Positions 1 through 11,459 of a DNA stretch of 64,000 nucleotides are shown piece after piece. The first letter of the stretch is position 1. The number at the start of each line of letters is the position of its first letter. This DNA is from Cinclus cinclus. Taxonomy: Eukaryota; Chordata; Aves; Passeriformes; Cinclidae. The position numbers and the translations under genes were made by a program. A model generated the notes under the pieces. That model was not told the origin of the DNA. It ran no database searches and was given only the letters and a program-made list of their open reading frames with translations. The DNA lies in the NCBI RefSeq assembly GCF_963662255.1, contig NC_085067.1, positions 9,480,648 to 9,544,647 of the forward strand, read 5' to 3'.

Positions 1-1107
1 GAAATGGGAGCTGTCCCTCAGGAGGAGCTGCCGTGTCTGAATCAGTCTCCTCCAGTTCAGCTGATGAGCTGAAGGAAGTCGAGGTGAATTATGCTTGAAG
101 TATGTACAGAAAAGCCAACTTCCAAATCTCCTAAGGTGGTTTAAAATTCCTCTTTTCTCTTTTCCGTCTCTCTTTTGGTCTCTTCTTGTTGAAAGCTTCG
201 ATCTCTGTTAGACTCGAAGGGAATAAAGTAGCAATCCCTCCACTTTGCTGTGTACTGAGCATGTAGCAGCAGCTCTCACAAGGCTCTGAAGAACAGATTA
301 TTTGGGTCACACGAAAGGTGATGGAATAAGTGCAGCCTGAGGGTCAGAGATCCAAGCAGAGCTGGGTTCCTTTTCCATGTGTGGCACAGGGAGCAGCAGA
401 GAGGAAGCAGTCTCTGGTTTGTACCTGTGGTGCAGAGGCCAAAGATACTTTAAAAAAATATTTGGCATCTGATTTTGTGGAAGGAATGCTCTGTTGGGCC
501 TGACTCTCAAGGTGCTAGAGGTGCCCACATGCACCAAGTCACCCTGTAGGTGCAGCTTGCCAGGTGAATCCAAAAGGACCACAGTGGGATAACCCCATCA
601 CCTGCCACGAGCATTTGGAGAAGCAGATTATGGTTCTGCAGCCAGCACAGCACACCCCAGCCCTTCTGAAAATGACAGATGGAGGATTAATAATGAACTG
701 GGAATAAACTGTTCTTCAGAGGGTCCAGGAGGAAATTCTCATGGGAACTCTGCAGCTGCTCCACTGTGGTAGGAGCTGTGTGTGGGATTTTTCTCTGCCC
801 TGAAGCACCAGCTGTGGTGCTGGGCAGAGGAAGCAGCTCCCTGGGGACTGGCCTTGCCCAGGGGGAGCTGGCAGCAGTTGGCATCTGTTGGCATCACACC
901 ACTGCACTGAACAAGCACTGGAGACCTTAAATGAGGAGGTGTCAGTCCTGCTGCACCCTGCAGTGCCTCAGTCCTGTGCTAAAGCAGCTCATTCAGACAC
1001 CTACACTCACAGCTCTTCTCACTTTCTCATTACTTTGTAGACAATAAAAGCAAAATATTGCCTGTTGGTTGTCAAGGTATCAAGCCTTAGAGGGGATTTT
1101 TCCCCTT
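1..1107. other. Unique non-coding sequence, nothing recognised
   Basis: Mixed-composition sequence with no simple repeat, no CR1 signature and no open frame longer than about 90 codons. I see no splice-flanked exon or RNA gene. Confidence 0.6.
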
Positions 1108-1109
1108 CC

Positions 1110-1195
1110 TTTTTTTTTTCTTTCCCCAAGTAGTATCATGTCTTGGGATTTTTAGACACTAATTGGATTTTTTTTTTTTATTTTTTTTTTTTTTT
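1110..1195 (+). repeat. Two poly-T runs
   Basis: A 10-base T run (1110-1119) is followed by a longer one at 1168-1195, made of 12 and 15 T's split by a single A. I see no retroposed body next to it. It belongs to the set of T-rich tracts that all lie on the + strand of this window. Confidence 0.85.
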
Positions 1196-2158
1196 ACCAC
1201 GGTGAGTATTCTTTTGTGAGGTGAACCTGTCTGCACACCAGAGTGCTGGGGGCCATTTATACCTGTGCAGCTTATTACCTGCTCCTTCCTGCACTGATTT
1301 GTCCAAATGGATCAGAACAGTCCCTCCATCTGCAGTAATTCATTAATCAACAGTACCTCACACTCCTCGTGCAGGGGAGCCTGATCTCACATGTGACACT
1401 TCTCTTTCAGGTGTTCCTCTTTCCAGTATTGTAATTAAAGGAAATCTGACCTATGTGCTGGAGTTAATAGATATTTTTATTACACATGCTTGAAGACATA
1501 AAATGGTTGCTCATTCTTCCTTCTCTTCCAGCTCTGCCTGTCTGGTCCACTTAGCTGTTAGGATTATCTGAAGAATGTGTAACCTGGATTATTGTTAGGA
1601 TTTTAACAGAAAAGAATATCCAGAATATTCTCCAGTGACAGGGAAAGGCAAGTGAGTGACAAAGGAGGGACAGCTTCCTCCAGTGTCACATATGCAGAGG
1701 ATATTAATAGGCAGCAGCAAGACAAGGGTGTGGTTCAGAGCATGGAGGGGCTGTGTCTGTCAGACATTAGCAGCAGTAGAACCAATAATAACAACTTTAT
1801 ACACCAGACAGATCAACTAGAACCTCACACTGCCCTTGATATTCTTGTGGAAGGTGCCCCAAAACCTGTAGTGAGCATGAACCACCCTGCACTCATTATC
1901 TCCTCATTCCACAGAGGAGATCTTCAGCAGCAAAGGGACTGTGAAGCTGGAATATCCCATGTGTGCTTCATCAAAGGGATCCTGCCAAGTGGTGGGTTGT
2001 AGGCACCGCTTCCTGGAGCATCCCTGGGTCCACTGATCTTCCAGTTGCTCTCCAGGCTGATTGTGTCTCACCAGCATTGTGAAAGAAGAGCCTCAGCTGC
2101 TCTGTTTGTGTGGCACAGAGGGTCCCAACCCTCAGGAACTGCTCTGCACCTCGCAGAG
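1196..2158. other. Unique non-coding sequence with a chance-length open frame
   Basis: No repeat is recognised. The frame from 1607 to 2002 on the + strand is open for about 132 codons. It reads like mixed, polar protein (many Ser, Gln and Asn) but matches no family I recognise and has no ATG at its beginning. An AG at 1608-1609 is only a weak splice acceptor candidate, and no clear donor follows. In 64 kb, about ten frames of this length are expected by chance in six frames, so I do not call it a gene. Confidence 0.5.
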
Positions 2159-2186
2159 GTAACACAGTAACACAGACCTGTGTTAC
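2159..2186. repeat. Short direct plus inverted repeat of GTAACACAG
   Basis: The nonamer gtaacacag occurs at 2159-2167 and again, overlapping by one base, at 2167-2175. Its reverse complement ctgtgttac follows at 2178-2186 after two bases. The last two copies can form a 9-bp stem, although a 2-base loop is too tight without opening the end of the stem. No function is assigned. Confidence 0.7.
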
Positions 2187-2700
2187 GGGTCTTTAGCCAT
2201 TCCTTCTTCTAATCTTTCTGGTTGTTTTTTAATTATTTCTGTAACAAAGTGTGAGGCTGATAGACAGTGTGATGCTCTGGCAAGTGGAAGCTTATATTTC
2301 TGACTGTTTATTCGCATCTCTTGTAAATAGGTAATCCTTTGTTCCCTTTTCAAGTTAATGTAATTTAGTTGCAGAGAGATTAGGGAGCTTATCTGAATTT
2401 GGGGAGGAAGTTTGGTGTTCTGAGGCTTAAACCTTTCTTAATCAGAAATGTTGCTTCCTCCTTTGCTCCAGCTTATAACAACCACAATAGGTGCTCAAAC
2501 CAATAACATGCATCCACACAAGAAGCCTGTCCCCAAGTCTAATAACATCTGTAATGACTTGGATGCAGGCTCTAGCTGGGGATTAATGACTAACTGGTTT
2601 TAATGGGCCTCAGATCATCAACTACCTCTCTGTTGGTCATTAATCCCCAGGAAACAGCCTCTGCTGAAACTACCATTGCTTAATTAGAACGTGGTTGGCC
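2187..2700. promoter_or_regulatory. Candidate cis-regulatory block with homeodomain-type motifs
   Basis: The stretch is AT-rich but not low-complexity. It carries several TAATTA/TTAATT and GGATTA/TAATCC words, the kinds bound by homeodomain proteins (TAATCC is the OTX/PITX-type site). Its centre is a perfect 15-bp inverted repeat (2576-2590 with 2636-2650). It has no open frame and no transposon signature. Enhancer status is inferred from motif density only, and conservation was not tested. Confidence 0.3.
2576..2650. repeat. Perfect 15-bp inverted repeat around TAATCC sites
   Basis: Positions 2576-2590 (ctggggattaatgac) are the exact reverse complement of 2636-2650 (gtcattaatccccag), with a 45-base spacer. 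Each arm holds one TAATCC/GGATTA and one ATTAAT word, so the two arms present the same sites facing each other. The spacer contains another TTAAT word and is not itself self-complementary. Confidence 0.85.
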
Positions 2701-5569
2701 AGTTGCTGCACAGCACTGGCTGTGGCTTTGGGGGAATAATGGGAATAAAACAGCTTTATGAACCTGTTGAGTGTCAGATGGACCTTCTGCTGTTTTCCAT
2801 GCGCCTAGAGACAGTGCATCCTCAGGGACAGGCTGGAAGGCAGACTGGCTCAACTCTGCCTCTTCATCCTTGGACTCTCTGGCTCAGGACAGTCCTTATT
2901 TCATTTCGAGGCAGAAAATCCCTCATTCCTTTAGAACTGCTGGTAAGGTCTAAATGCTAGTGAACTGTATTTTTTCAAAGATGGTAAAAGTATGTTTTTA
3001 ATGGAAAACACCAGGTTTAAGTCACCTCATTTACTGTGGTGCAATAGCATGGGTTTTCCCCTCCTTCCACATTTCATATTTATTCATTGCATTTTACTTG
3101 CTAGTCTAAAGCCATAAGGGAAATACATTTTACCTGTAATTTTCTGAGAAGAATAAAAGAGATTTAATCCTTTCCTAGTCTGGATAAACATCTGTGTGAT
3201 CCTCCCTTACCTTAAGATATGGAAAACTCCTTTACTTTTCAGAAGTCTTTGACCACTGTTCAAGCCACAATTTGGAGAAGATACATCTTCAGTGGTAATA
3301 TTAATTATTCATGATGTCCCCAAACAGCATAACCCTACTTGTGCATGCTCCAAATATGATCCAAAGCCCAGTGAAATCTTTCTTTTCAGTGGGTTTGGAT
3401 CGGGCCCTGGAAGCACCTGGATATCATGAATGAAGCTCCACTATCTGCTGGGTATAAGGCTTGTGCTGCCCATAGGATTTGTTGTAATTAAGTTTATTGT
3501 TCCCAACCTCAGGTTGATCCCTTGTTTTGATGGCCTGTGCTCCTCTGCTTCCCAGTATCCATGAATAGTGTTTGATGCCAGAACAGAGGAGGGAAGACAC
3601 TTTTTCCACAGACTCATGTGAAATTCTGAACATTTAGACATCTTTAGAATATACTGCACACACATTCCACTTTCATGAGGCCAGTATAATATGTTCAAAA
3701 GTTTTGTGAATTCCAGGATGTAAGCAGAGTCCTCGTTAGCCTTTTTCTGGATAAGCCCTAATGGCTTGGCCCCAGAGCTGCACAGTCACTCCCTGGGCTG
3801 TTTATGAGCAGTAGTTGTGATCAGGTATTGAGAATGGAGCACCATCAGTCTCCACACAGTCTCTCCACAGGTTTGGCTGCACACTCCAGCCTAGTTAAAA
3901 TTTTAGGAGCAGTAAATGGGGAGATCATGAGTATGAGGTGATACTTTGACCAGTGTTTCCAGACTCACTGGATCCTGCATCACCCGTTAGTCTCCAAATA
4001 CTTCCCATAAAAGCTCAGCCCCACCGCTGCCAGGACAGCTAAAAGTGGAACCTGCACCACAAATCCATGGCAGGAGGGGGTGGAAAGTGATCACAGTACA
4101 GTCTGATGCTGCCTCCCATGCTGTCATCCACAAATCCTGGGGCACTGCCAGGAATTGGAACTGCATTGGCGAGCCACACTTCTGATGCTCTTGTGAAGCA
4201 CACAGATATTTGGAGCTTTATTTAAAGATTTGTGTTCTCCATGGAAAAAGAAATGTGTAGAGGTGGAGTAGAAGGTTGACCATGTGCTGTGTAAAACACC
4301 AGTCAGGACAAGGTCACCAGAGGTCACTTGCTTTCTTTCATGCATCCCATCCTGTCGTTGGAGGAACCGCACAAGTTTTTCTGCAGGTTTTGTTTGGTTT
4401 TGGTTGGGTGATGGTGTGCAATGAAATGAATAGGTGTATTTATAAATCTCTAAGTTATTTCTCAGGAAATATTAAGCATTTTATCAAGATCCTTAAAACC
4501 AAGCTTCATCTGTAGAAAATTGCCTCACACTGTGACTTTTTCACTGAGAATTTGAGTCCATTACCTACCTATTAAGCAGTTAGGAGATCTGATTTTAATG
4601 TCTGTAATAGAGCTTTTAATTTTAATGGAAAGGAGCGGTAGCAGATGCTGCAGTGCAGAATTTCACGTGTTCCCTGCTCTTGTGGAGCTGCCCTAGCTGC
4701 AGGATTCAAACCAAAGTATGGAACTTTTGTCTTCTAAGGGCAGGAGTGGGGTATGGCTGAAGCTCTTGCAGTGCTGATAGCCCAAAGGGAATCTAAGCAC
4801 CACTTAAATGTTGTTTCCACCAGAGCCCCCAGTCTGAATCTGTGTTTAAACAGAGTACAGGGGTTCTGCTGCTCCTGTGGCACTCAGGGGAAAACTCACC
4901 CAAATGGAAATAGGCCATAAATGACCTGTTGGTGTCTATCCTTATTGCCTCCTGGCTGTGGAACAGTCCCCATGCACTTTTCTCTCATATCTTAGCATCC
5001 ATGTCTTCCTTATATTTGACCAGCTGGAGCACCAAGTCCTAGCAGGCAATAGAAGGCGTTTTAATCCATTTATGTTGATGCAGCCAGAAGAATAGTGTCT
5101 GCAAGTACACTGAGATTAACTGATATTTTACAAGCAGATTCTTTCACCAATTTGGCTATGTTTCAGTCCCACAGAAGTGGATCCTTGCTGGGAGACTGAA
5201 TTCTGCTACGCAGAATAACATCCCAGTTCATCCTAAGGAAGGATATTCTGGATTTTATAAGCTCTTTGGAATGAGTTCTGTAGGAACTTCAGACTGGCTG
5301 AGCAGAACAGGTCTGGACACTCAAACACTGCCAGTACTAATTGCTGGCAAAACGTTTTTTTCTTTTTTATTAAAGCTGTGTATTATCATCAGCTCTTTGC
5401 ATTGAGCTTTCTAAACTGAGGCAATATACACAGACTTTTAACATGCTTCAAATTCACCACTGCTGGCACATTACAATCTGGTAATTCAGTCATAATTTCC
5501 TACTTTTTTAATCAATGACTCAAGAATAATATCAGCCTATTACAAGAATGATAAGAAAAGCTGAAATTA
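2701..5569. other. Unique non-coding sequence
   Basis: About 2.9 kb of moderately AT-rich DNA with no recognised transposon, RNA gene or coding exon. Open frames are all under 90 codons and unrelated to each other. Confidence 0.55.
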
Positions 5570-5593
5570 ATATATATATATATATATATATAT
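5570..5593. repeat. (TA)n microsatellite
   Basis: Twelve uninterrupted AT dinucleotides sit in an AT-rich surround. The repeat is perfect, so it is probably length-variable. Confidence 0.95.
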
Positions 5594-6159
5594 GCTAAAG
5601 CTATTCTTCTGATTAAATAAAAGGATAATATGCATTAACTATTGAAAATAAGGAATGTTTCCTTTTTGAATTCTTAATGTTTGGGGGCATGGTGATCTTT
5701 TTCTTCAGGTTGAGAGGCAGCAGATTTAGTGAGGGTACTTATCAAGAGCTGGGGTCCACAGGTCATATCACTGTATAAAGAATAAACAGGAGAAGGAATA
5801 TGCCATTTAAGACCTAAGTAGCTGTTGTGCTGACAGATCTCTCATTCCTCTTAGAGTGCCATTTGGGTTAGATGCACATTTAAGATTTCTTGTAATAGTC
5901 AGTAGTCACAGACTTTTGGTGTTGTCCTTAAAACAAATAGATATTTGAGTCTAAGTGGGAAAACGGTGATTTTTATTTGCTTGGGATTTTCCTTATAAAT
6001 AACTGTATATAATTCCTAGATGTCCTCTGGCTTTGGCATAGTGCAATGAAGGGAGGAATTTACACCAAGGCCTCTCATCTCCATTCCCTCACCTTCCCTC
6101 CCCCAGAAAACACCAACCCCTTTATCCAGCAGCTCCCAGTGTCTCAAAAGAAACAATTG
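5594..6159. other. Unique non-coding sequence
   Basis: AT-rich at first, then a short C-rich patch near 6080-6120. Nothing is recognised. Confidence 0.55.
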
Positions 6160-6700
6160 TGGCTTAAGGAATGAGATGCTACCAGCAAACAGCGCAATAA
6201 CTGTTCCTTAATTCAGTCCACTTCTCCAGCCAGTGTCAATTACTCATATAAAAACCAATTTTAAGTGTATTCTTCAAGGTTAAATTCCCCCAAAGCCTGT
6301 GGACTGCTGCCAGGGGCTGTGAACCCTTCATGCAGGTCACCCGGTATCTGAATCTCCTGTTGCAAATCACTGCTCTCCCCATTACTCCTTTGGCATGTAC
6401 CTGATTTGGTTGACATTTCCATAATTAATTTATAACAGCAATAACCCTGAGATAAGCCTATTTATAGATTTGTGCAAGCTGTATAAGACTATAGATAAAA
6501 TCTTGCTTCATTAACATATTTAAAGTACTTGGGAGACTCTTGCCTGATAGTGTAGTTGGTGTGATTATCAAATTATACGATGGAAAGCTCAAGTGTTTAA
6601 TGTGCATTCAGTGCCTATAAGCTGCTTTCCACTTGAGATCACAAGGGTAATTCAGGGGACACAAACGCTGTCCTGGGCTGTTGACCCAAGGAGTTCTGTG
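6160..6700. promoter_or_regulatory. Candidate cis-regulatory block
   Basis: Complex, repeat-free sequence with ATAATTAATT, several TTAA-centred words, a GATAAG-type GATA site (near 6452) and an ATTATCAAATTAT-like near-palindrome around 6565. There is no coding potential and no transposon signature. The texture resembles vertebrate conserved non-coding elements. This is an inference and was not checked by alignment. Confidence 0.28.
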
Positions 6701-6965
6701 TACTGCCAGGCACCGTGGAGCTGGGGAAGGCAATTCCTCTTTTTCAGATATTTCCTTTCAGGGAATTTATGAATTCTTTGCATCTATTCTCTGCAGTTAT
6801 TTTTCTCCTTCTGTCATTGACATCAGTGCAAAGTCAAGGGTAAAATAATGCCAAATCACAAATACACTCATTCAGCTCTCCCAGGTGTAAAAGTTATTTT
6901 ATGGTTTGAATGCAAGAAAGAATTTGATTGTATGCATTTTTTTTCTCTAAATCATCTCCAATATA

Positions 6966-7192
6966 TTTTTTGTTCTGTTTTGTTTTTTGTTAGTTGGTTG
7001 GTTTTTTGGAGGTTTTTTTTTTATTTTGGTTTTTGTTTTGTTTTGGTTTTTTTATGTTGTTGTTTCATTGGTTTTTTGTTTGCTTGTTTGTTTGTTGTTT
7101 TCTTGTTTTGAGGTTTGTTTGTTTTTGAGGGTTTTTTTGTATTTTTTTGTTTGGTTTGGTTCGTTTTTTTGGGATTTTTTTGTGACACAAAA
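6966..7192 (+). repeat. T/G low-complexity tract (GTTT-type)
   Basis: About 227 bases are made almost wholly of T runs interrupted by single G's or GG, including TTGGTTGG and GTTTGTTTG segments. On the - strand it reads as an A-rich AAAC-type tract. Because TTT, GTT and TTG are not stops it yields false open frames rich in Phe, Val and Leu (+) or Lys, Gln, Asn and Thr (-). It is one of five similar tracts in the window, all in this orientation. Confidence 0.9.
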
Positions 7193-7679
7193 TGAGATTG
7201 TCTTTCCAAAAGTCAGAGATCTTGTGCATGTGAAAGAATAGTTTATTTCTGTCTATGCTGTGCAGGGGGAGCTTCCCAGAGAAGCCAGGCAGGCTGAGTG
7301 AGACAGAGAAAATACAGACTGTACAGCATCATGGAAATGGTGCTCTGTTTGTGAGTTAGGATAAAGCACAAAGAGGACAAAACAAGTGAGGTGTGTAGGG
7401 TGCTTTTAAAGAATATGACAGAGCTTGTGTCATGGCTCAGCACTGACACATTCCCTGATGAGTTCCTCCTGGCAGAGGCATTCCTGAGATATTTTGCCAC
7501 AAGCCAAAGTGTTGCAGCAAGATCTGGGTTCCCCTGAGGCTGCAGTGGAGGTCAGAGCTCTGTGTGTCCTGCTGGACCACACCACGCTCCTGATGCTGCC
7601 AGGTGTGCTCTGGGTGATTGATGGAGACCCCTCCTCTGTCCAGCTGCACAGGTAATTGCCAACCTGCAGCTGGCTGTGC
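7193..7679. other. Unique non-coding sequence
   Basis: Nothing is recognised. The overlapping - strand frames here (up to 119 codons, 7430-7789) show no family resemblance or splice context. Confidence 0.55.
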
Positions 7680-8165
7680 CGCAGAGTTGTGCTTGTTACA
7701 GACCTTAAGATATTTAATTTGTAAACACTTAATAACGCATAGCCTACAGTAGCTTGGCTGGTCTTATCTGTCAACCAAATCAAAATCAATACGTCCCCAG
7801 GGTATAAGCTATGATTGTCTGGGCTGCGGAGTCTAATAGGATTAAGTGTTTGGGACCTTCTCTAACATTACAGTCCACAATCCTAGTTAGAGAAAGTTAA
7901 AGACCAGCTTGCCACTGTAGCAGGCATGATTGCTTAGGGGTCTGAAAAATCATTAAAGCTTGTCCTCTTAAACGTTGATTGTTCCCTAGTGATTTATTGA
8001 CAAAACACAAAAAGTGCTCTATACTGCACTCTAATTATATGTATGAGGCTAGGAAATCTCATGGGAAATTAAATAAAATTTACAGCTTGATGGTTTTATG
8101 CTCTTGGGAGACATACCTTCTTAATAAGATCTTATAGCTGGGAATATTTATGAGGTTAAAATCTG
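7680..8165. promoter_or_regulatory. Candidate cis-regulatory block
   Basis: Repeat-free, evenly complex sequence with many TAAT, TTAAG and GATAAG-like words, plus a TCTTATC/GATT cluster near 7760-7850. No open frame of note starts in it. It has the general look of a conserved non-coding element. Conservation is inferred, not observed. Confidence 0.28.
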
Positions 8166-8562
8166 TGGGCTTGAGCGAAGACCTCACCTTTGCAAAGGGA
8201 GGGGCCTTTGTGTTTTTCTTTCAGTGTAAATAATTTCAGTGAAAAGCAAAGTAGGCAAAAATTACAATAAAGGGATATAGTGGGAATTACCGAGTCATTG
8301 TATTCAATACCTGTCAATAGGGGGAACTTCAGAGGTGGGGAAGGGGCGAGGGCAGCTGCCTGCCCTTTGTGACATTCTGGAGTTGGTGCTTGCACTCTGT
8401 TGCCTGTGACATTCCTGTCGTGGCCAGGTGAGTCCATGCAGAAGCTGTGAAGGTAAGGGACAGTCTAAGGCTTTCTAGCTGGGGAAGGTGTGAAAATTAT
8501 TGTTACAGACATGTACGTGTGTACTGCGATGGATGGTTTTCTCCTGTGAGCAAAATAATTTC
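8166..8562. other. Unique non-coding sequence
   Basis: Nothing is recognised beyond ordinary mixed sequence leading up to a CR1 fragment. Confidence 0.5.
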
Positions 8563-8563
8563 T

Positions 8564-8665
8564 AATCATAGATTCAGAGAATATCCAGAGTTGGAAGGAG
8601 GTCAGTGCAGTCCAGCTCCCCTGCCCTGCACAGGGTCAAACCTGCAGATCTGTGGCCTGGGCCAT
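8564..8665 (-). mobile_element. CR1 LINE 3' fragment
   Basis: The fragment begins with aatcatagattcagagaat and continues into 'agagttggaaggaggtc', 'gtccagctccc' and 'ctgccctgcacaggg'. This is the reversed 3' end of a CR1 element of the type whose 3' UTR ends in ATTCTRTG. Only about 100 bases remain, so it is a 5'-truncated dead copy with no coding part. CR1 is the dominant LINE of birds. Confidence 0.8.
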
Positions 8666-8756
8666 TCTTAATGAAACTGGGAAGCCCAAAGTCCTTGGAG
8701 ATGTGTAATATCATCTTTATATTTGGGAATGGTCATATAGTTCCTGTTTGTTATCA

Positions 8757-8772
8757 GATCACATATGTGATC
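8757..8772. repeat. 16-bp perfect palindrome GATCACATATGTGATC
   Basis: The 16 bases equal their own reverse complement. The centre is a CATATG E-box and the ends are GATC. It lies just beyond the CR1 fragment in unique sequence. Its function is unknown. Confidence 0.8.
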
Positions 8773-9136
8773 AGACATTTTAAATTGGCAGTTTGACTCC
8801 AAATGGGGCTGGTGAGAGCAGGACATCAGTGCAGTGTAATAGTGTCACCAAATTCCCTGAGACATGGAGACTAAATCTGTACAGAGTCAGCTGTATAAAT
8901 AAAAGAAAAATGTCCTTTTCTCACAAGCTAGAGCAATTATGGGAGAACACAAATAGAATCAAAGGTGGTAACAAAATTGGCCAGAAATCCCTAGTGAAGT
9001 TTTGAATGTTTTATTAAGTGGGACCCATTGGAAGTTGGCCTAGGAGTGAAAACAAGAACACTCTGCTAGTGACTCTTCACATGTAAAGGATAATTAATAT
9101 ACAGGACAATTCTCTGTAGGCCCTGAAGCAGTTTTT
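8773..9136. other. Unique non-coding sequence
   Basis: Nothing is recognised. A sequence near 8880-8900 ('ataaataaaag') is AT-rich only. Confidence 0.5.
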
Positions 9137-9345
9137 GATTAAGGCACTTAACTGGGACTTTGGAGAATTAGGTGCACCACTTGATTTTGATGTAGAGCAG
9201 CTTTGTGATATTGGGCAAAGCATTGCATCTCTCCACGCCACAGTTTCCACGTGTAGATAGGATTGTGATCCTTCCTTTATCTCCCCTCCCTGTTCATCCT
9301 GTATTCTCTTTGAGGCAAGGATGATGTGCCAGGCTCCAGCTCGTG
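9137..9345 (+). mobile_element. MIR-like tRNA-derived SINE relic
   Basis: The order of words follows the ancient amniote MIR core. 'gattaaggcac' and 'gggactttggaga' stand for the tRNA-like head. 'tgtgatattgggcaaagca' matches the tgtgacCTTGGGCAAgt segment. 'ccacagtttccacgtgtagat' matches the cCTCAGTTTCCccatctgtaa segment. 'ctctttgaggcaaggatg' matches the ctctttGGGGCAGGGa tail seen in reptile and bird copies. It is strongly diverged, as expected for a family that stopped moving before birds arose. Confidence 0.65.
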
Positions 9346-10148
9346 GTCCCCAGCAGGGATTCTCTCTGTTGTTGTTGTCACAGCCACAACAAGGGGCTTG
9401 TCCTTTATCTCTGTAACTTCTGAACGTGAGCAGTGATAACTCTCACCAACTTTTCCCTGCTGTCATCCTCCTCTTGGTCCACAATGAAAACAGAAACAGC
9501 TTAATTAGAATATACTTGACAGGAGTCCATGAAGAAAAGAAAGATGCGAATTCTCCTGGTTGCACAACTTGATTGTGATTATGTTGCTAATTTAAAAACT
9601 AAAAAAAAATTTAAAAACCTACAAAAAAATAAATTAACATCTTTCTTGGTGCCCTTTTGAAAAGGCATGGGAAGGGGAGAGGGCAGAGGAAGGGTGGGTG
9701 TCACCTCCCCTCTGTCTGAGGGGATCTGTATGATCTGTACTAATAATCCATGGCCTGGACTCCAGCTTCTCACCTCACTTACCTGGAGCAAATCAAATGT
9801 GGCTCCATTAAAATGTATGAAAGTACTTGGATGCAAAATGCCTTGATGTTAAATGTAAGGAGAATAAACCTCTGTATATTAGCTACTCCTTCCCCCAAAT
9901 CCTTCTAAATTCAGCAGCCATGTGAATCAGATTTGTGTTCCTGTAAGGCTGCCTTTTCATGTGATAGCTCCAATCATTTATGGAGCAGACTTGCCTAATT
10001 TTGTATTCCCCCACCCCACACTACTGCTCCCCCCGTGCACACACCTTTTCCTCACCCTCCTGCACACAATGAAATGTCTGATCAGTTCAGAGAGAGCTTA
10101 GAAAGCCTCTGCCTGGGATGAAGGAGAAATTTATTAGTGAAAGACAAG
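9346..10148. other. Unique non-coding sequence with an A-rich patch
   Basis: It holds an A-rich patch at 9593-9635 (short A runs between T's) and C-rich stretches near 10010-10060. No coding or mobile feature is recognised. Confidence 0.5.
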
Positions 10149-10187
10149 ACTCCCTGATAATCAGGGAGTATTGAAATCCCTGATTTA
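10149..10187. repeat. 21-bp near-palindrome with a third half-copy
   Basis: actccctgat (10149-10158) and atcagggagt (10160-10169) are exact reverse complements around a single A. The octamer tccctgat occurs once more at 10177-10184, in the same sense as the left arm. This could be a dyad binding site or simply a chance foldback. Confidence 0.8.
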
Positions 10188-11459
10188 ATTTGAATATGGT
10201 ACGGAGCATGTCTCTTCCTGCCTTCATTACTGTGAAGTCTGTGCCTGATAATGTGTCTTTTTACTTAAGGATATTATGCTGGGGAAAAAATGCTTGATGG
10301 GCCACTCTAGCTGAGGTGAAAAGGTTTTGGTATGTTTTAATAAAGATGGATATCACTAAGAATGTTTGAAATATGTGGAAGTAAAATTTGTTACAAGTTA
10401 CAAATCAAAGCCTAAAAATGTCACTTATCTCCTAATGATACTTCTACACAGATTATTAATTTCATTTTAGGAGACCAATGAATGTTACATTTTTATGACA
10501 TTGATTAAATGTCTCACTGCCATCCTCCCATCCATCCTTTTCATTTTCAAAAATCCATATCCGACTTTAACAAAACCCAGCTCATAAATTTGTGTTTTAC
10601 TGCTCACCAAAGCAGAGTTGGATGGCAATCCACCTGCTAACTTTGGATTTGCACTCCTCTTATCTCTCAGAATCACTGGTGTTGGCTTTCTTTTTCCCAT
10701 CCAAACAGTATTTCACATGTGAAATGGGTTTTTCACTCGCTATCTTACATCTAAAAATGTTTTGGCACAGACAGCACGGCTGGTGCCACCAGGACTTCAG
10801 AAAGGGGCACAGGAGCTGCTGCTCAGTGATTTGAGGGAAGTATCTTGAAATGTTTTGGTGACTTCTGCCTCCCCCCCGTGGGAACTGCACCTCCAGCCCT
10901 CTGGTCACAGGCAGGGATTCATCCTGCAAGAGAAACAAGATGTGAAAAATTCCCTCCCTGTACAGACTGACCTGCCCCTGCTCTGGTTATGGTTGGCTGA
11001 TATTTAGGCAAATTACACGTGGTGCCAGACCACATTTATGACGTTTTCATTTCTTAGTCTTGTAATGGTGCTGAAGTTGTGTGAAGGAGAGGGACAGAAA
11101 CTTCCTGTTCCTTCCCTGCTCCCGTTCCTCACCTCCAATCCCACCCACATTAAACTCTACCTCTGGCCTTACCACTTGCATATTTATAGTCTCCTGATCT
11201 CAGACTGGTATTTAAAAAATCACAAGGGAAACAAATTAAGGCCCTCTCTCCAGTGAGAAGGGAAAGCCTTGGCCTTAGGTGTCCCTAACTTCAACCCCAC
11301 AGTTGGATTTGGTCTTTTGAACACTATTGTGCTGCTGGGAACAAAGTCAAATTAGCAACAATTCACATCCAACAGACAAAATCTAAAGAGAGCAACAATG
11401 TTCAAAGAGTGTCTAATTGATATTGATTTTAACCTGCTTGTCTTAAACATGACTTCTCT
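10188..11459. other. Unique non-coding sequence
   Basis: Mostly AT-rich, including 'ataaagatggatatc' and similar words. A run of C's lies near 10872. No repeat family or exon is recognised. Confidence 0.5.

Noticed and set aside
1607..2002. 132-codon + strand open frame of mixed, protein-like composition
   Set aside because: No ATG at its beginning, no convincing splice donor, no recognised domain. With about 6,000 stop-to-stop segments in six frames of 64 kb, roughly ten of this length are expected by chance at even base composition.
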